Assembly: GCF_013141775.1 (NCBI RefSeq)
Contig: NZ_WHOB01000035.1
Span: 29,079-93,078 of the forward strand
Length of the DNA stretch: 64,000 nucleotides
Direction: 5' to 3'
DNA from: Paenibacillus phytohabitans
Lineage (GTDB): Bacteria > Bacillota > Bacilli > Paenibacillales > Paenibacillaceae
Each line of letters begins with the position of its first letter. The stretch's first letter is position 1. Position numbers and translations under genes: made by a program. The notes beneath the pieces were generated by a model. That model saw only the letters and a program-made list of their open reading frames with translations, did not search any database and was not told where the DNA came from. Below are positions 46,305 to 55,007 of this stretch, piece after piece.

Positions 46305-46631
46305 TCAGTGTCTCGGTGCCCACAAGATGACAGAGACCCCGATCACGCAGATGCCGGCGCCGATCCAGTCGTAGAGATCCGGTGTTTTCCTGTCCACCAG
46401 CCAGCCCCACAGCACAGCAAGCACGACGAATACTCCGCCATAGGCGGCATATACCCGGCCAAAGGAAGGAAACTTCTGCAGCGTCGGGATAATACCATAC
46501 GCGATCAGGATGGCAGAGCCTGCCAATCCGTACCACAGCGGCCGCGATTCCCGCAGCCAGAGCCAGACCAGATACCCGCCCCCGATCTCGGCCAGTCCGG
46601 CAACAATAAACAGCAGAACCGCAATAAACAT
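46305..46631 (-). CDS. ynfA: YnfA family membrane protein (UPF0060)
   Basis: 108 residues with four membrane spans: [28 protein letters not shown] is the family signature, and [22 protein letters not shown] and [18 protein letters not shown] follow. Related to small multidrug transporters, but function is not established. The ATG lies two bases after the cobQ stop, so it is the last gene of the cobT-cobU-cobS-cobQ run. Confidence 0.93.
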   Translation of the reverse strand: MFIAVLLFIVAGLAEIGGGYLVWLWLRESRPLWYGLAGSAILIAYGIIPTLQKFPSFGRVYAAYGGVFVVLAVLWGWLVDRKTPDLYDWIGAGICVIGVSVILWAPRH

Positions 46632-46633
46632 CC

Positions 46634-48388
46634 CTATTCCTCATTTCTTGGCAAGCCCATAATATTGTACACGGCATTCATGTCCAGATGTGACCTTACA
46701 GCATCCGCCAGCCGGTCAAATTCCTGCTCACGGAGCGCAGCAGCCGAGAAGGTTACGGATAGCGGTGCGAGTCCTTTGGCAATACGCAATCCGTCCAGCC
46801 AGCTGCGGCGCAGCCCATCGTTGTGGAACAAGCCGTGCAGATAGCTGCCCCAGATTCTGCCGTCCGGGGTTCCCCAGCCTTCCGGCAGAGCCTGTCCTTC
46901 CAGCCCGTCCAGACTGAACAGACTGCGTACCGAAGCAGCATCATGATTCGTCGTCGTTCCCATATGTATCTCGTAGCCGGTAATGGGCATCTCTCCGATT
47001 GAGGCGGGCGCCTGTGTGCTTAGTTGCAGCGGATGATCCGCAGCCAGTGTTCCGCTCACGCGTACCGTGGTCTTCTGCTGCAGGAACGCCGTTGACAGCG
47101 GCAGATACCCGAGGCCCTCACTCTCACCCGGTTCAGCACTCTCAACCGCATGAGGATCAAGCAGTTGCACCCCCAGCATCTGATACCCGCCGCAGATTCC
47201 GGCAAGCTGCTGCGTCCCCTGTCCCAGTGCACGCTCTATGGCCTCCGGGAACCCCTGCTCCCGCAAATACTGCAGGTCGGCAGCTGTATTCTTCGTGCCC
47301 GGCAATATAATGACATCCGGCGTTCCAAGCTCGTCTGCCGACAGGACATAGCGTACGGCAGCATCCGGCTCATCCTCCAGCGGAGCGAAGTCGGTGAAAT
47401 TGGAGATGCGCGGATAGCGGATGACCGCAATATCAAGTTCTTTCATAGAACCTTCACGCACGCGGCCTGAGGTTCCTTCCAGAACTACGGAGTCCTCCGC
47501 CTCAATCCGCAGCTGCGGCAGGAACGGCAGCACCCCCAGCACCGGAATGCCTGTACGCTCCTCCAGCCAGTCCAGCCCGGGCTGCAGCAGCGAGACATCC
47601 CCGCGGAATTTATTGATAATGAAGCCTTTGACCCGGGCCCGTTCATGCGGCTCCAGCAGCTCCAGCGTACCCACAATGAAAGCAAACACGCCGCCCCGGT
47701 CAATATCGGCAACCAGCAGCACCGGCGCATCCGCCCAGCCGGCCAGATTCATATTGACGATATCCCGCGCCTTGAGGTTGATCTCCGCGGGGCTGCCTGC
47801 GCCTTCCATCAGCACAATATCATAGGCCTCCCGCAGACGGCCAAGCGCATCCATCACCGTCCCTTTGGCTTCGGGGAGAAACTTCTCACGGTATTCTCTC
47901 GCACTGAGCGCGGCATGCGGCACACCATGCACCACAATCTGCGCGCTCATCTCACCGGATGGCTTCAGCAGGATCGGATTCATGTCGCTGGTAGCCGTAA
48001 TACCGAAGGCTTCCGCCTGCATCCCCTGGGCGCGGCCGATTTCTTTGCCGTCTGCTGTAACATAAGAATTCAGCGCCATATTCTGCGACTTGAACGGTGC
48101 CGTACGGTAGCCGTCCCGGGTCATAATCCGTCCGATGGCGGCGGTGACGAGGCTTTTGCCGACATCGGAGGCAGTTCCCTGCACCATCAGCACGGCGGCT
48201 GGCTGCTGCTTGCCGCGTCCATCTGCAACCCCCGGCGCTGCCTGGACGGTAGCTGGCTGCTGCTTATCCGCTCCACCCGCAGACCCCGGCGCGATCTGGA
48301 CGGCTGCTGCCTTCAACTTATTATCCGCTTCACCCGCAGGCCCCGGTGCGGCCTGGGCGGCAGCCTTACATGCAGTTGTATCTTCCAT
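46634..48388 (-). CDS. cobQ: Cobyric acid synthase
   Basis: 584 residues from ATG 48388 (GAGGAAG eight bases upstream), about 70 more than usual. The catalytic body has the amidotransferase P-loop-like start [35 protein letters not shown] and the C-terminal glutaminase [13 protein letters not shown] (nucleophile Cys) with YLHGLFHN. It amidates adenosylcobyrinic diamide to cobyric acid. The extra N terminus is made of three degenerate units of about 19 residues ([47 protein letters not shown]). It starts 107 bases after cobS. Confidence 0.93.
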   Translation of the reverse strand: MEDTTACKAAAQAAPGPAGEADNKLKAAAVQIAPGSAGGADKQQPATVQAAPGVADGRGKQQPAAVLMVQGTASDVGKSLVTAAIGRIMTRDGYRTAPFKSQNMALNSYVTADGKEIGRAQGMQAEAFGITATSDMNPILLKPSGEMSAQIVVHGVPHAALSAREYREKFLPEAKGTVMDALGRLREAYDIVLMEGAGSPAEINLKARDIVNMNLAGWADAPVLLVADIDRGGVFAFIVGTLELLEPHERARVKGFIINKFRGDVSLLQPGLDWLEERTGIPVLGVLPFLPQLRIEAEDSVVLEGTSGRVREGSMKELDIAVIRYPRISNFTDFAPLEDEPDAAVRYVLSADELGTPDVIILPGTKNTAADLQYLREQGFPEAIERALGQGTQQLAGICGGYQMLGVQLLDPHAVESAEPGESEGLGYLPLSTAFLQQKTTVRVSGTLAADHPLQLSTQAPASIGEMPITGYEIHMGTTTNHDAASVRSLFSLDGLEGQALPEGWGTPDGRIWGSYLHGLFHNDGLRRSWLDGLRIAKGLAPLSVTFSAAALREQEFDRLADAVRSHLDMNAVYNIMGLPRNEE

Positions 48389-48494
48389 GTTCATCTTCCT
48401 CGCTTTCTGGCTGCTGCCGGAATTAAGAACGGCACAGTTGTAATAGATCGCTGAGCCGGGCGGCGCGGCCGGCATTGCACGGCCGCGCTGTCCG

Positions 48495-49304
48495 CTACAG
48501 GTTGTGCTGCAGCAGCACCAGCACCAGCAGAACCACCGTCTCGAGCAGCTCACCCAGCGCGCCGTAGACGTCGCCGGTGAGCCCGCCGAGCCGGCTGGCA
48601 ATCCGCCGCGCTGCGAGCATGCCGCAGGCTGCCGCAGCCGCCGGCGCCAGGATGGCCGCCGCCGCCAGCTGCGGCCAGGCCCCGCTGCCCGCGCCGAGCG
48701 CCAGAGGCGCCGCGGCAGCGGCCAGCGTAAGCAGCGCGGCGGTTAGACGCGCGCGCCGCTCCAGCCGGGCAGGCAGCCCGCCGAAGCTGGCGGCCAGCCC
48801 TTCATTGCCGCGGGCCAGCGGATAGCGGGCCATGGCCCGCACCATGTACCAGCGGCTCCAGACCGGCGGCAGCAGGAGCAGCGGCAGCATGCTGTAGCTG
48901 CCGCCTTCAATCAATGCCGCCAGCAGCGAGGCCTTCAGCAGCAGGAGCAGCACACAGGCCAGCACGCCCATAGCACCAACGCGGCTGTCCTTCATAATCT
49001 CCAGCATCCGCTCCCGCGAGCGGTAGCTGAGCAGCGCATCGGCGCTGTCCATCCAGCCGTCCAGATGCAGCCCGCCGGTCAGCCCCACCCACAGGATGAG
49101 GGTGATGACAGCGGCAGGCCAGGCCGGCAGCAGCCAGGCGGCGGCAGCTGCGCCAAGCGCGGCGCTGAGGCCGATGGCTGCGCCGACCAGCGGATAATAG
49201 ACCACGCTGCGGCGCAGCAGCTCAGGCGAGAAATCCGGGCTGTATTTGACCGGAAACCGCGACAGGAACTGAAACGCGGCAGCGGCATCCCCCCGCGCGC
49301 TCAC
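48495..49304 (-). CDS. cobS: Adenosylcobinamide-GDP ribazoletransferase
   Basis: 269 residues, very hydrophobic, with about seven spans. FQFLSRFPVKY and GLTGGLHLDGWMDSADALLSYRSRERMLEIMKDSRVGAMG are the CobS signature with the acidic metal site. It joins alpha-ribazole to adenosylcobinamide-GDP in the membrane. GC is very high and codons are Ala/Leu rich. Its ATG overlaps the cobU stop (ATGA). Confidence 0.95.
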   Translation of the reverse strand: MSARGDAAAAFQFLSRFPVKYSPDFSPELLRRSVVYYPLVGAAIGLSAALGAAAAAWLLPAWPAAVITLILWVGLTGGLHLDGWMDSADALLSYRSRERMLEIMKDSRVGAMGVLACVLLLLLKASLLAALIEGGSYSMLPLLLLPPVWSRWYMVRAMARYPLARGNEGLAASFGGLPARLERRARLTAALLTLAAAAAPLALGAGSGAWPQLAAAAILAPAAAAACGMLAARRIASRLGGLTGDVYGALGELLETVVLLVLVLLQHNL

Positions 49305-49864
49305 AGCAGGTACTCCCGGCTCTTCAGCTCAACAGGTATTCCGGCCGTAACCAGGAATACCTGCTCACACTGCAGGGCAAGCCGCGCGTTCATCCGTCCG
49401 GCCAGGTCACGGTACAGCCGGCCGAGTGAATAATCCGGCACAATGCCGTCGCCTACTTCATTGGTAACCAAAATTAGCGTCCCCTGGAAGCTGGAGACAC
49501 TCTGTTCCAGTCCGGCAATTGCCGCTTCAACCAGTTGCTGCCGGTCACTGCATTCCTCCACAGCCAGCAGCTGGTTGGACAGCCAGAGCGTCAGGCAGTC
49601 CACCAAGACTGTCTGACCGCTGCCGCTGCCGGACAGCCGCCGGAGCAGCGCCGACAGTTCAAGCGGCTCCTCCAGAGTCTCCCAGCGGAAGCCGCCCTCC
49701 TCCCGCTGCTGCCGGTGCAGGGCAATCCGGGCCTTCATCTCTTCATCGAACGCTTGCCCGGTCGCCACATAGACCGCCTGCTGCGGGTCTGCCAGCTTCT
49801 TGGTTAAGCGCTCGGCGAAGCCGCTTTTCCCGCTGCGTGCCCCTCCTGTTACAAGGATGCTCAT
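49301..49864 (-). CDS. cobU: Adenosylcobinamide kinase/guanylyltransferase
   Basis: 187 residues. ILVTGGARSGKSGFAERL is the P-loop; IALHRQQREEGGFRWETLEEPLEL contains the His that accepts GMP; VDCLTLWLSNQLL and VTNEVGDGIVPDYSLGRLYRDLAGRMNARLA are conserved. It phosphorylates adenosylcobinamide and converts the product to the GDP form. Overlaps cobT and cobS by four bases each. Confidence 0.96.
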   Translation of the reverse strand: MSILVTGGARSGKSGFAERLTKKLADPQQAVYVATGQAFDEEMKARIALHRQQREEGGFRWETLEEPLELSALLRRLSGSGSGQTVLVDCLTLWLSNQLLAVEECSDRQQLVEAAIAGLEQSVSSFQGTLILVTNEVGDGIVPDYSLGRLYRDLAGRMNARLALQCEQVFLVTAGIPVELKSREYLL

Positions 49865-50922
49865 ACGCTCTCCGACCCGGAGACCCCCGCACTCTCGAAG
49901 GTCGCCATCTCCCGCATAATCCGGCAGACCGCTTCAATGAAATGCAGGCACAGCGCGCCGCCGGTACCTTCACCGAGGCGCAGTCCGAGATCCAGCAGAG
50001 CCTCCAGACCTAGGCGGTCCAGCATCAGCTTATGCCCCTGCTCGCCGGAGACATGGGAAGCAATCATGTAAGCCGTTGATTCCGGTGCCAATGCCTTGGC
50101 GACGAGGGCTGCCGCTCCGGAAATAAAACCGTCCAGAATGACCGGAATCCGCAGCGCAGCCGCCCCCAGAATCAGACCGGCCAGGCCGGCAATCTCAAGT
50201 CCGCCTACCTTCGAGAGTACATCGATCGGGTCAGCCGGATTCGGCGCATTAACCTTCAGGGCGCGTTCGATCACCGATATTTTGTGGCGCAGCCGCTCGT
50301 CGTCAATGCCTGTCCCCCGTCCGGCCGCCGTCTCTGGCGGAATACCTTCCAGTGCGCATAATACTGCAGCACTTGCTGTAGTATTGCCGATCCCCATCTC
50401 ACCGGTAATAAAAAGCTCCGTCCCGTTCTTCACCGCTTCCTGAGCCACCTGAACCCCAACCAGAATCGCGCGCAGCGCATCATCGCGGCTCATGGCAGGA
50501 CCTGCCGCCATATTGTCCGTGCCGCGGCGCACTTTGCGGTCGATCAGCTCCGGATGGGTAATATCACCATTGATGCCGATGTCCACGAACTGAACTTCTG
50601 CACCACCCTGGCGGGCCAGCACGTTCACGGCTGCGCCGCCGCTCAGGAAGTTATAGGCCATCTGCATTGTAACCTCCTGCGGAAAAGCACTGACCCCTTC
50701 ACAACAGACCCCATGATCCGCTGCCATAACTACTACCGTACGTTTGCTGTAACAGGGCTGTTCTACTTTGGAGATCCCGGCCAGCCGGACGGCCAGCGCC
50801 TCCAGCCGCCCGAGGCTTCCCGGCGGCTTGGTCAGGCTGTTCAGGCGGAGCACCGCGCGTAAGGTCGCTTTTTCATCAGGCGGAGCGATCCGTCCGGTTA
50901 CTTCTTGTATGGCTGTGATCAT
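49861..50922 (-). CDS. cobT: Nicotinate-nucleotide-dimethylbenzimidazole phosphoribosyltransferase
   Basis: 353 residues. LNSLTKPPGSLGRLEALAVRLAGI, VMAADHGVCCEGVSAFPQEVT and the C-terminal RLGEGTGGALCLHFIEA, which holds the catalytic Glu, are family signatures. It makes alpha-ribazole phosphate. GGAGG lies eight bases before the ATG. First gene of this part of the cobalamin genes. No cobalamin riboswitch is visible in 50923-51003. Confidence 0.96.
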   Translation of the reverse strand: MITAIQEVTGRIAPPDEKATLRAVLRLNSLTKPPGSLGRLEALAVRLAGISKVEQPCYSKRTVVVMAADHGVCCEGVSAFPQEVTMQMAYNFLSGGAAVNVLARQGGAEVQFVDIGINGDITHPELIDRKVRRGTDNMAAGPAMSRDDALRAILVGVQVAQEAVKNGTELFITGEMGIGNTTASAAVLCALEGIPPETAAGRGTGIDDERLRHKISVIERALKVNAPNPADPIDVLSKVGGLEIAGLAGLILGAAALRIPVILDGFISGAAALVAKALAPESTAYMIASHVSGEQGHKLMLDRLGLEALLDLGLRLGEGTGGALCLHFIEAVCRIMREMATFESAGVSGSESV

Positions 50923-51003
50923 GATATTACCTCCTGTTATCTATTGTATATTCTATTGAAAACAATTCACTTCTATCGGCTCTGCATACTGTCATCAGAA
51001 CAC

Positions 51004-51037
51004 AAAAAAAGCTCCCCTGCTCTGAAGAAGGGAGCTT
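51004..51037 (-). terminator. Terminator of the ddl/aminotransferase transcript
   Basis: On the minus strand AAGCTCCC and GGGAGCTT form the stem, followed by seven T. It separates the aminotransferase gene from cobT. Confidence 0.92.
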
Positions 51038-51125
51038 CCGCTGACTTGGCTGCAAGCCAATTGAATTCTAACATATCCCTATTTCTTCCTTAAAGGATTA
51101 TAGGTGATATAGATTGATCTTACAA

Positions 51126-52358
51126 TTAGATTTTTACCTTCATGAAGCCTTCCAGCCGCTCCAGCGCTTCGGTCAGCTTCGCTGTAGAAGCCGCATAGGA
51201 GCAGCGGATGTACCCTTCTCCGCCAGCCCCGAACACATGGCCCGGAACAACTGCGACTCCCGCCTCCTTCAGCAGCCTTAAGGCGAATTCCTCCGAGGTC
51301 ATGCCAGTGCGGGCAATGGAGGCAAAAGCATAGAATGCCCCCTGCGGCATATGGCAGGGCAGTCCGGCAGACCGCAGTCCGTCTACAAACATTGTCCGGC
51401 GGTCCTTGAAGTAGGCTTTCATCCGGTCTTTATCCGGCAGAGCACTGCGCAGGGATTCGGCAGCGGCGATCTGGCCCAGCACAGGCGCACACATGGCTGT
51501 GTATTGATGAATTTTGAGCATAGCCGCCAGCAGTTCGCGGTTCCCGCAGGCATATCCGACCCGCCATCCGGTCATGGCAAAAGCCTTCGAGAACCCGCTG
51601 ATCACCACCGTCCGCTCCTTCATGCCGGGGAGTGAAGCAATACTTACATGTGTGCTGTCGTAGGTCAGCTCGGCATAGATCTCATCCGAAATCACGATCA
51701 GCCCGTGCTCCTTCACCACCTCAGCTACCGGCAGCCAGTCCTCATAGGTCATTACCGCCCCCGTAGGGTTACTCGGAAAATTCACCATCAGCAGCTTGGA
51801 TCGCGGAGTGATCGCCCGCTTCAGTGCTTCGGCCGTGAGCTTAAAGCCCTGCTCCACAGTCGTCTCCACCGTGGCCAGCGTTCCGCCATTCAGATAGGCA
51901 ATAGGCGCATAGGCGACATAACCCGGGGCAGGAATCAGAATCTCATCGCCCGGTGCGATGAAGGCGCGCAGCGCCAGATCCACGGCTTCACTGCTCCCTA
52001 CAGTAACCAATATTTCGTCCGCAGGATCGTACTGCAGGTCGAAGCCCTTCTGCAAATACCCGGCAATCTCCTCCCGCAGCTCCAAACGTCCGCTGTTAGG
52101 CGTATACATCGTCTCCCCACGGTCCAGGGCGCGGATACAGGCCGCTCTGACCTGTTCAGGAGTAGCGAAGTCGGGTTCACCAACCCCGAGTGAAATAATA
52201 TCGTTGTTACCCGCAGCCAGATCAAAAAAAGCGCGGATGCCCGAAGGCGGGATCTCTCTTAAGCGCGGAGTAATGGGCTCGCTGTGCAGGGAGATTCCAG
52301 AGAGGCGCTGGATGCGGGGGTGGCGGTCCACAGACAAAGCTGATTGTTTTCTGTTCAT
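51126..52358 (-). CDS. Class I/II pyridoxal-phosphate aminotransferase
   Basis: 410 residues. A 32-residue N-terminal extension (RHPRIQRLSGISLHS) precedes the fold: IISLGVGEPDFATPEQVR, YTPNSGRLELREEIAGYL, MVNFPSNPTGAVMTYEDW, and the PLP lysine in VISGFSKAFAMTGWRVGYA. This resembles PatA-type aspartate/alanine aminotransferases. It overlaps the ddl stop by four bases (ATGA), so an alanine-related role beside D-Ala-D-Ala synthesis is likely, but the substrate is unproved. Confidence 0.9.
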   Translation of the reverse strand: MNRKQSALSVDRHPRIQRLSGISLHSEPITPRLREIPPSGIRAFFDLAAGNNDIISLGVGEPDFATPEQVRAACIRALDRGETMYTPNSGRLELREEIAGYLQKGFDLQYDPADEILVTVGSSEAVDLALRAFIAPGDEILIPAPGYVAYAPIAYLNGGTLATVETTVEQGFKLTAEALKRAITPRSKLLMVNFPSNPTGAVMTYEDWLPVAEVVKEHGLIVISDEIYAELTYDSTHVSIASLPGMKERTVVISGFSKAFAMTGWRVGYACGNRELLAAMLKIHQYTAMCAPVLGQIAAAESLRSALPDKDRMKAYFKDRRTMFVDGLRSAGLPCHMPQGAFYAFASIARTGMTSEEFALRLLKEAGVAVVPGHVFGAGGEGYIRCSYAASTAKLTEALERLEGFMKVKI

Positions 52359-53326
52359 AACCCGCCACCCCCTTGCAGTACCAGTTGTGCTTCTGGTGCT
52401 TCCGCTGCTCCACCCATACCTCTGCGCTCCCGCAGCGATCCGCTGATAATCTCATCCAGCAGCCGGGTGAAGGAAATACCAGCAGCCCTTGCACTTTGCG
52501 GCAGCAGGCTGGTTGCGGTCATGCCGGGCAGGGTGTTCACTTCCAGCACATATGGAATGCCGTCCTTCAGCAGCATATCCACCCGTGCATACACCGCGCA
52601 TTTCAGCGCCCGGTAGCAGGCAAGTGCCGCCGTATGCACCCGTTCCTCGACCTCCGCAGGTAACTGGATGATCTGTTCCTTCGCCCCGCCCTGCTCATAT
52701 TTGGCGCTATAATCGAACCAGTCTGCACCCAGTGACTGAATCCCGATTACCGGCAGCATTTCATCTCCCAGAATAGAACAGGTAATCTCCTGTCCTAAGG
52801 TATATTGCTCAATCAGTACCGAGCAGTCCGCGGCAAAAGCCTTCTCCACCGCCCCGCGCAGCTCCTGCGGATGGTTCACCTTGGTCATGCCGATGCTGGA
52901 GCCGCCGGAATTCGGCTTGACCATCACCGGATAACCCAGCCGGTCCACGGCTTCCGGTGCATATTCATTGATATGCTCCCAGCACAGCCAGTCGGGTGTG
53001 GGGATGCTTTTGCTGCGGATAACCGTCTTGGCCAGCCCTTTATCCATGCAGAGACTGCTGGACAGCACGCCGCTCCCGGAGTAAGGAATGCCTAGCGTTT
53101 CAAGCGTACCTTGTACGGTGCCATCCTCGCCGTAGGTCCCATGCAGGGCGAGCAGAGCGAAGTCCAGCCCCTCTACGCCCTCCAGCAGCTCCTTCCGCGA
53201 GGTGATAGGTACAGGAATCCCGGTGTATTTTGCCGGATCCAGCGCCTTCAGCATCTCCCTGCCGGTATTCATGGACACCTCATATTCAGACGATACGCCG
53301 CCCATAATAACTCCCACTCTAATCAT
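52355..53326 (-). CDS. ddl: D-alanine-D-alanine ligase
   Basis: 323 residues from ATG 53326 (AAGGGG nine bases upstream). RVGVIMGGVSSEYEVSMNTG, ALHGTYGEDGTVQGTLE, KPNSGGSSIGMTKV and LEVNTLPGMTATSLLP are ATP-grasp Ddl motifs. It ties two D-alanines for peptidoglycan precursors. The Tyr/Phe choice for vancomycin-resistant (D-Lac) ligases was not resolved by eye. The C terminus is extended by a Gly/Ala/Gln-rich tail (GAAEAPEAQLVLQGGGGL). It lies 14 bases after the MocR regulator gene. Confidence 0.95.
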   Translation of the reverse strand: MIRVGVIMGGVSSEYEVSMNTGREMLKALDPAKYTGIPVPITSRKELLEGVEGLDFALLALHGTYGEDGTVQGTLETLGIPYSGSGVLSSSLCMDKGLAKTVIRSKSIPTPDWLCWEHINEYAPEAVDRLGYPVMVKPNSGGSSIGMTKVNHPQELRGAVEKAFAADCSVLIEQYTLGQEITCSILGDEMLPVIGIQSLGADWFDYSAKYEQGGAKEQIIQLPAEVEERVHTAALACYRALKCAVYARVDMLLKDGIPYVLEVNTLPGMTATSLLPQSARAAGISFTRLLDEIISGSLRERRGMGGAAEAPEAQLVLQGGGGL

Positions 53327-53340
53327 ATCCGTACACCCCT

Positions 53341-54801
53341 TCATCCCATAAGTTGCCGTGCTGTCCTGCCAATAATTTCGATCCCTCTGCGTATATCCTC
53401 ATCCGCCACTCTGGAGAAGCCCAGCCGCAGCGTATTCTGCCCTGTACCGTCTGTGAAGAAGATGTCTCCCGCCGTAAAAATAACCCCCTGCCCGTGGCAC
53501 GCTGCCAGCAATTCCCTTGTGCTGAAGCCTTCAGCGAACGTTACAAACAGATGCAGTCCCCCGTCCCCCGACAATGAGGCATACGGAATATGCTCCTTGC
53601 AGCAGGCCAGCGTCAGCTCGTATTTGCGTTTATACTCCAGCCGGGCCTTCTTCAGATACTTCTCCAGATTGCCGCCCAGCAGATATTGGTACAAAATAGA
53701 CTGGTCGAGCGTCGAGGTATGAATACTGCGTGCCCTTTTGACACTTTCGAGATAATAGATCAGCTCCTGATCCGCCAGCACCCAGCCTACCCGCAATCCG
53801 GGGAATAGCACTTTGGAGAAGCTGCCGAGGTAGATGACACTGTTCCCGCTGCCCGCCGCCGCCATTAACGGAGCCACATGGGCACCCGAATAACGCAGCT
53901 CCTCGTTGAAACCATCCTCAATAACCGGCACCTTGTAATCCGACATGAGCTTCATCAGGCCTTGTCTTTTCTCGGGAGACATGACAATTCCGGTAGGATT
54001 GTGGTAGGAGGGGACCAGATACGCACAGTCGTATTCCCGCTCTTCGAGCGCGCGCTTGAGTTCGCCGAGGTGGATGCCATCCCGCTCCATCGTTACCCCG
54101 TGAATCCCGAAGCCGTGCAGCTTCAGATTCTTGATCGCCGTATGATGCGTCGGGTTCTCACAGATTACAGCGCCATGCCGCTTACCCAGAGCAGACAACA
54201 CTATGTCGAAGCCCTCCGTGAACCCGTTCGTAATCAGCAGATCCTTCCCGCGCATATCCACGCCCTTGTGCTCCATATATTGCCGCAAATAATCTATTAA
54301 AGGTTTATATCCCTTGGCATATCCATAATTCAGCAGAACGTTGCCCTCCACGGACATGCGCTCCAGAAAAGCTCTTTTCACCTGATCCAGATCGAAGAGG
54401 CTCTCATCCGGCGCGATACTGGTAAAAGAAATCGTTCCTTTCCCCGCGCGGATCCCCCGCTTCATAATGTCCAGCTCTTCCGCGAGCAGCGCCTGGCCGC
54501 TGAGCCGCTCTTTCCAGTCCATGCTCCAGGAGGCCGCTTCCGGATCTCCGTGCCCCGCTGCAGCACCTTGTGAGACATAACTCCCCTGGCCCTGCACCGT
54601 ATACGCGAAGCCGTCATCCTCCAGACTCTCATAGGCCGAAATAATGGAGTTGCGGCTGACCTTGAGGAGTGTGCTGAGTTCCCGTGTCGAGGGGAGCTTC
54701 TGCCCGCCCTGGAGCGCGCTTTTGATAATAAGATGTTTCATGTAATCCTTCACCTGGATATATACCGGACGTCCGGCAATGAGCTTGAAATCCTTAAACA
54801 T
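53341..54801 (-). CDS. MocR/GntR-type regulator (DdlR-like)
   Basis: 486 residues from ATG 54801. The N-terminal winged helix is MKHLIIKSALQGGQKLPSTRELSTLLKVSRNSIISAYESLEDDGF. A linker leads to an aminotransferase-like domain with SFSKVLFPGLRVGWV as the PLP-lysine motif. The direct repeats and adjacent ddl gene recall DdlR of Brevibacillus, a MocR regulator of ddl reported in the literature; it may sense D-alanine through PLP. Frames upstream to 54972 include the repeats and are not coding. Confidence 0.88.
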   Translation of the reverse strand: MFKDFKLIAGRPVYIQVKDYMKHLIIKSALQGGQKLPSTRELSTLLKVSRNSIISAYESLEDDGFAYTVQGQGSYVSQGAAAGHGDPEAASWSMDWKERLSGQALLAEELDIMKRGIRAGKGTISFTSIAPDESLFDLDQVKRAFLERMSVEGNVLLNYGYAKGYKPLIDYLRQYMEHKGVDMRGKDLLITNGFTEGFDIVLSALGKRHGAVICENPTHHTAIKNLKLHGFGIHGVTMERDGIHLGELKRALEEREYDCAYLVPSYHNPTGIVMSPEKRQGLMKLMSDYKVPVIEDGFNEELRYSGAHVAPLMAAAGSGNSVIYLGSFSKVLFPGLRVGWVLADQELIYYLESVKRARSIHTSTLDQSILYQYLLGGNLEKYLKKARLEYKRKYELTLACCKEHIPYASLSGDGGLHLFVTFAEGFSTRELLAACHGQGVIFTAGDIFFTDGTGQNTLRLGFSRVADEDIRRGIEIIGRTARQLMG

Positions 54802-54844
54802 ACCGCTATCGCCCCCATAGCTATCATGGCACAGACTCCGCCGT

Positions 54845-54891
54845 AAAAAAAGAACCACAGCCCCGGGATTTTCTTCCGGCTGTGGTTCTAA
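54845..54891 (-). terminator. Terminator between the phosphatase and MocR genes
   Basis: On the minus strand AGAACCACAGCC and GGCTGTGGTTCT form a 12-base stem, followed by seven T. It could end the cobalamin transcript from 55008, or act in the MocR leader if transcription begins at or above the direct repeats. Confidence 0.88.
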
Positions 54892-54901
54892 GGGGGGACA
54901 A

Positions 54902-54971
54902 TGTATTCGGTTTTTCGCATACATTTGGTTCGTTAACACTATCTGCGACGCATTGTATTCGGTTTTTCGCA
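54902..54971. promoter_or_regulatory. Direct repeats, probable MocR operator
   Basis: The 18-bp string TGTATTCGGTTTTTCGCA occurs at 54902-54919 and 54954-54971, 52 bp apart, with no mismatch. Direct repeats about five helical turns apart are usual for MocR regulators. A TATAAT lies on the minus strand at 54982-54977, but its -35 is poor. Confidence 0.7.
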
Positions 54972-55007
54972 ACCGAATTATAGCGGTCCCTAGTCCAGCT
55001 GTGGTAG

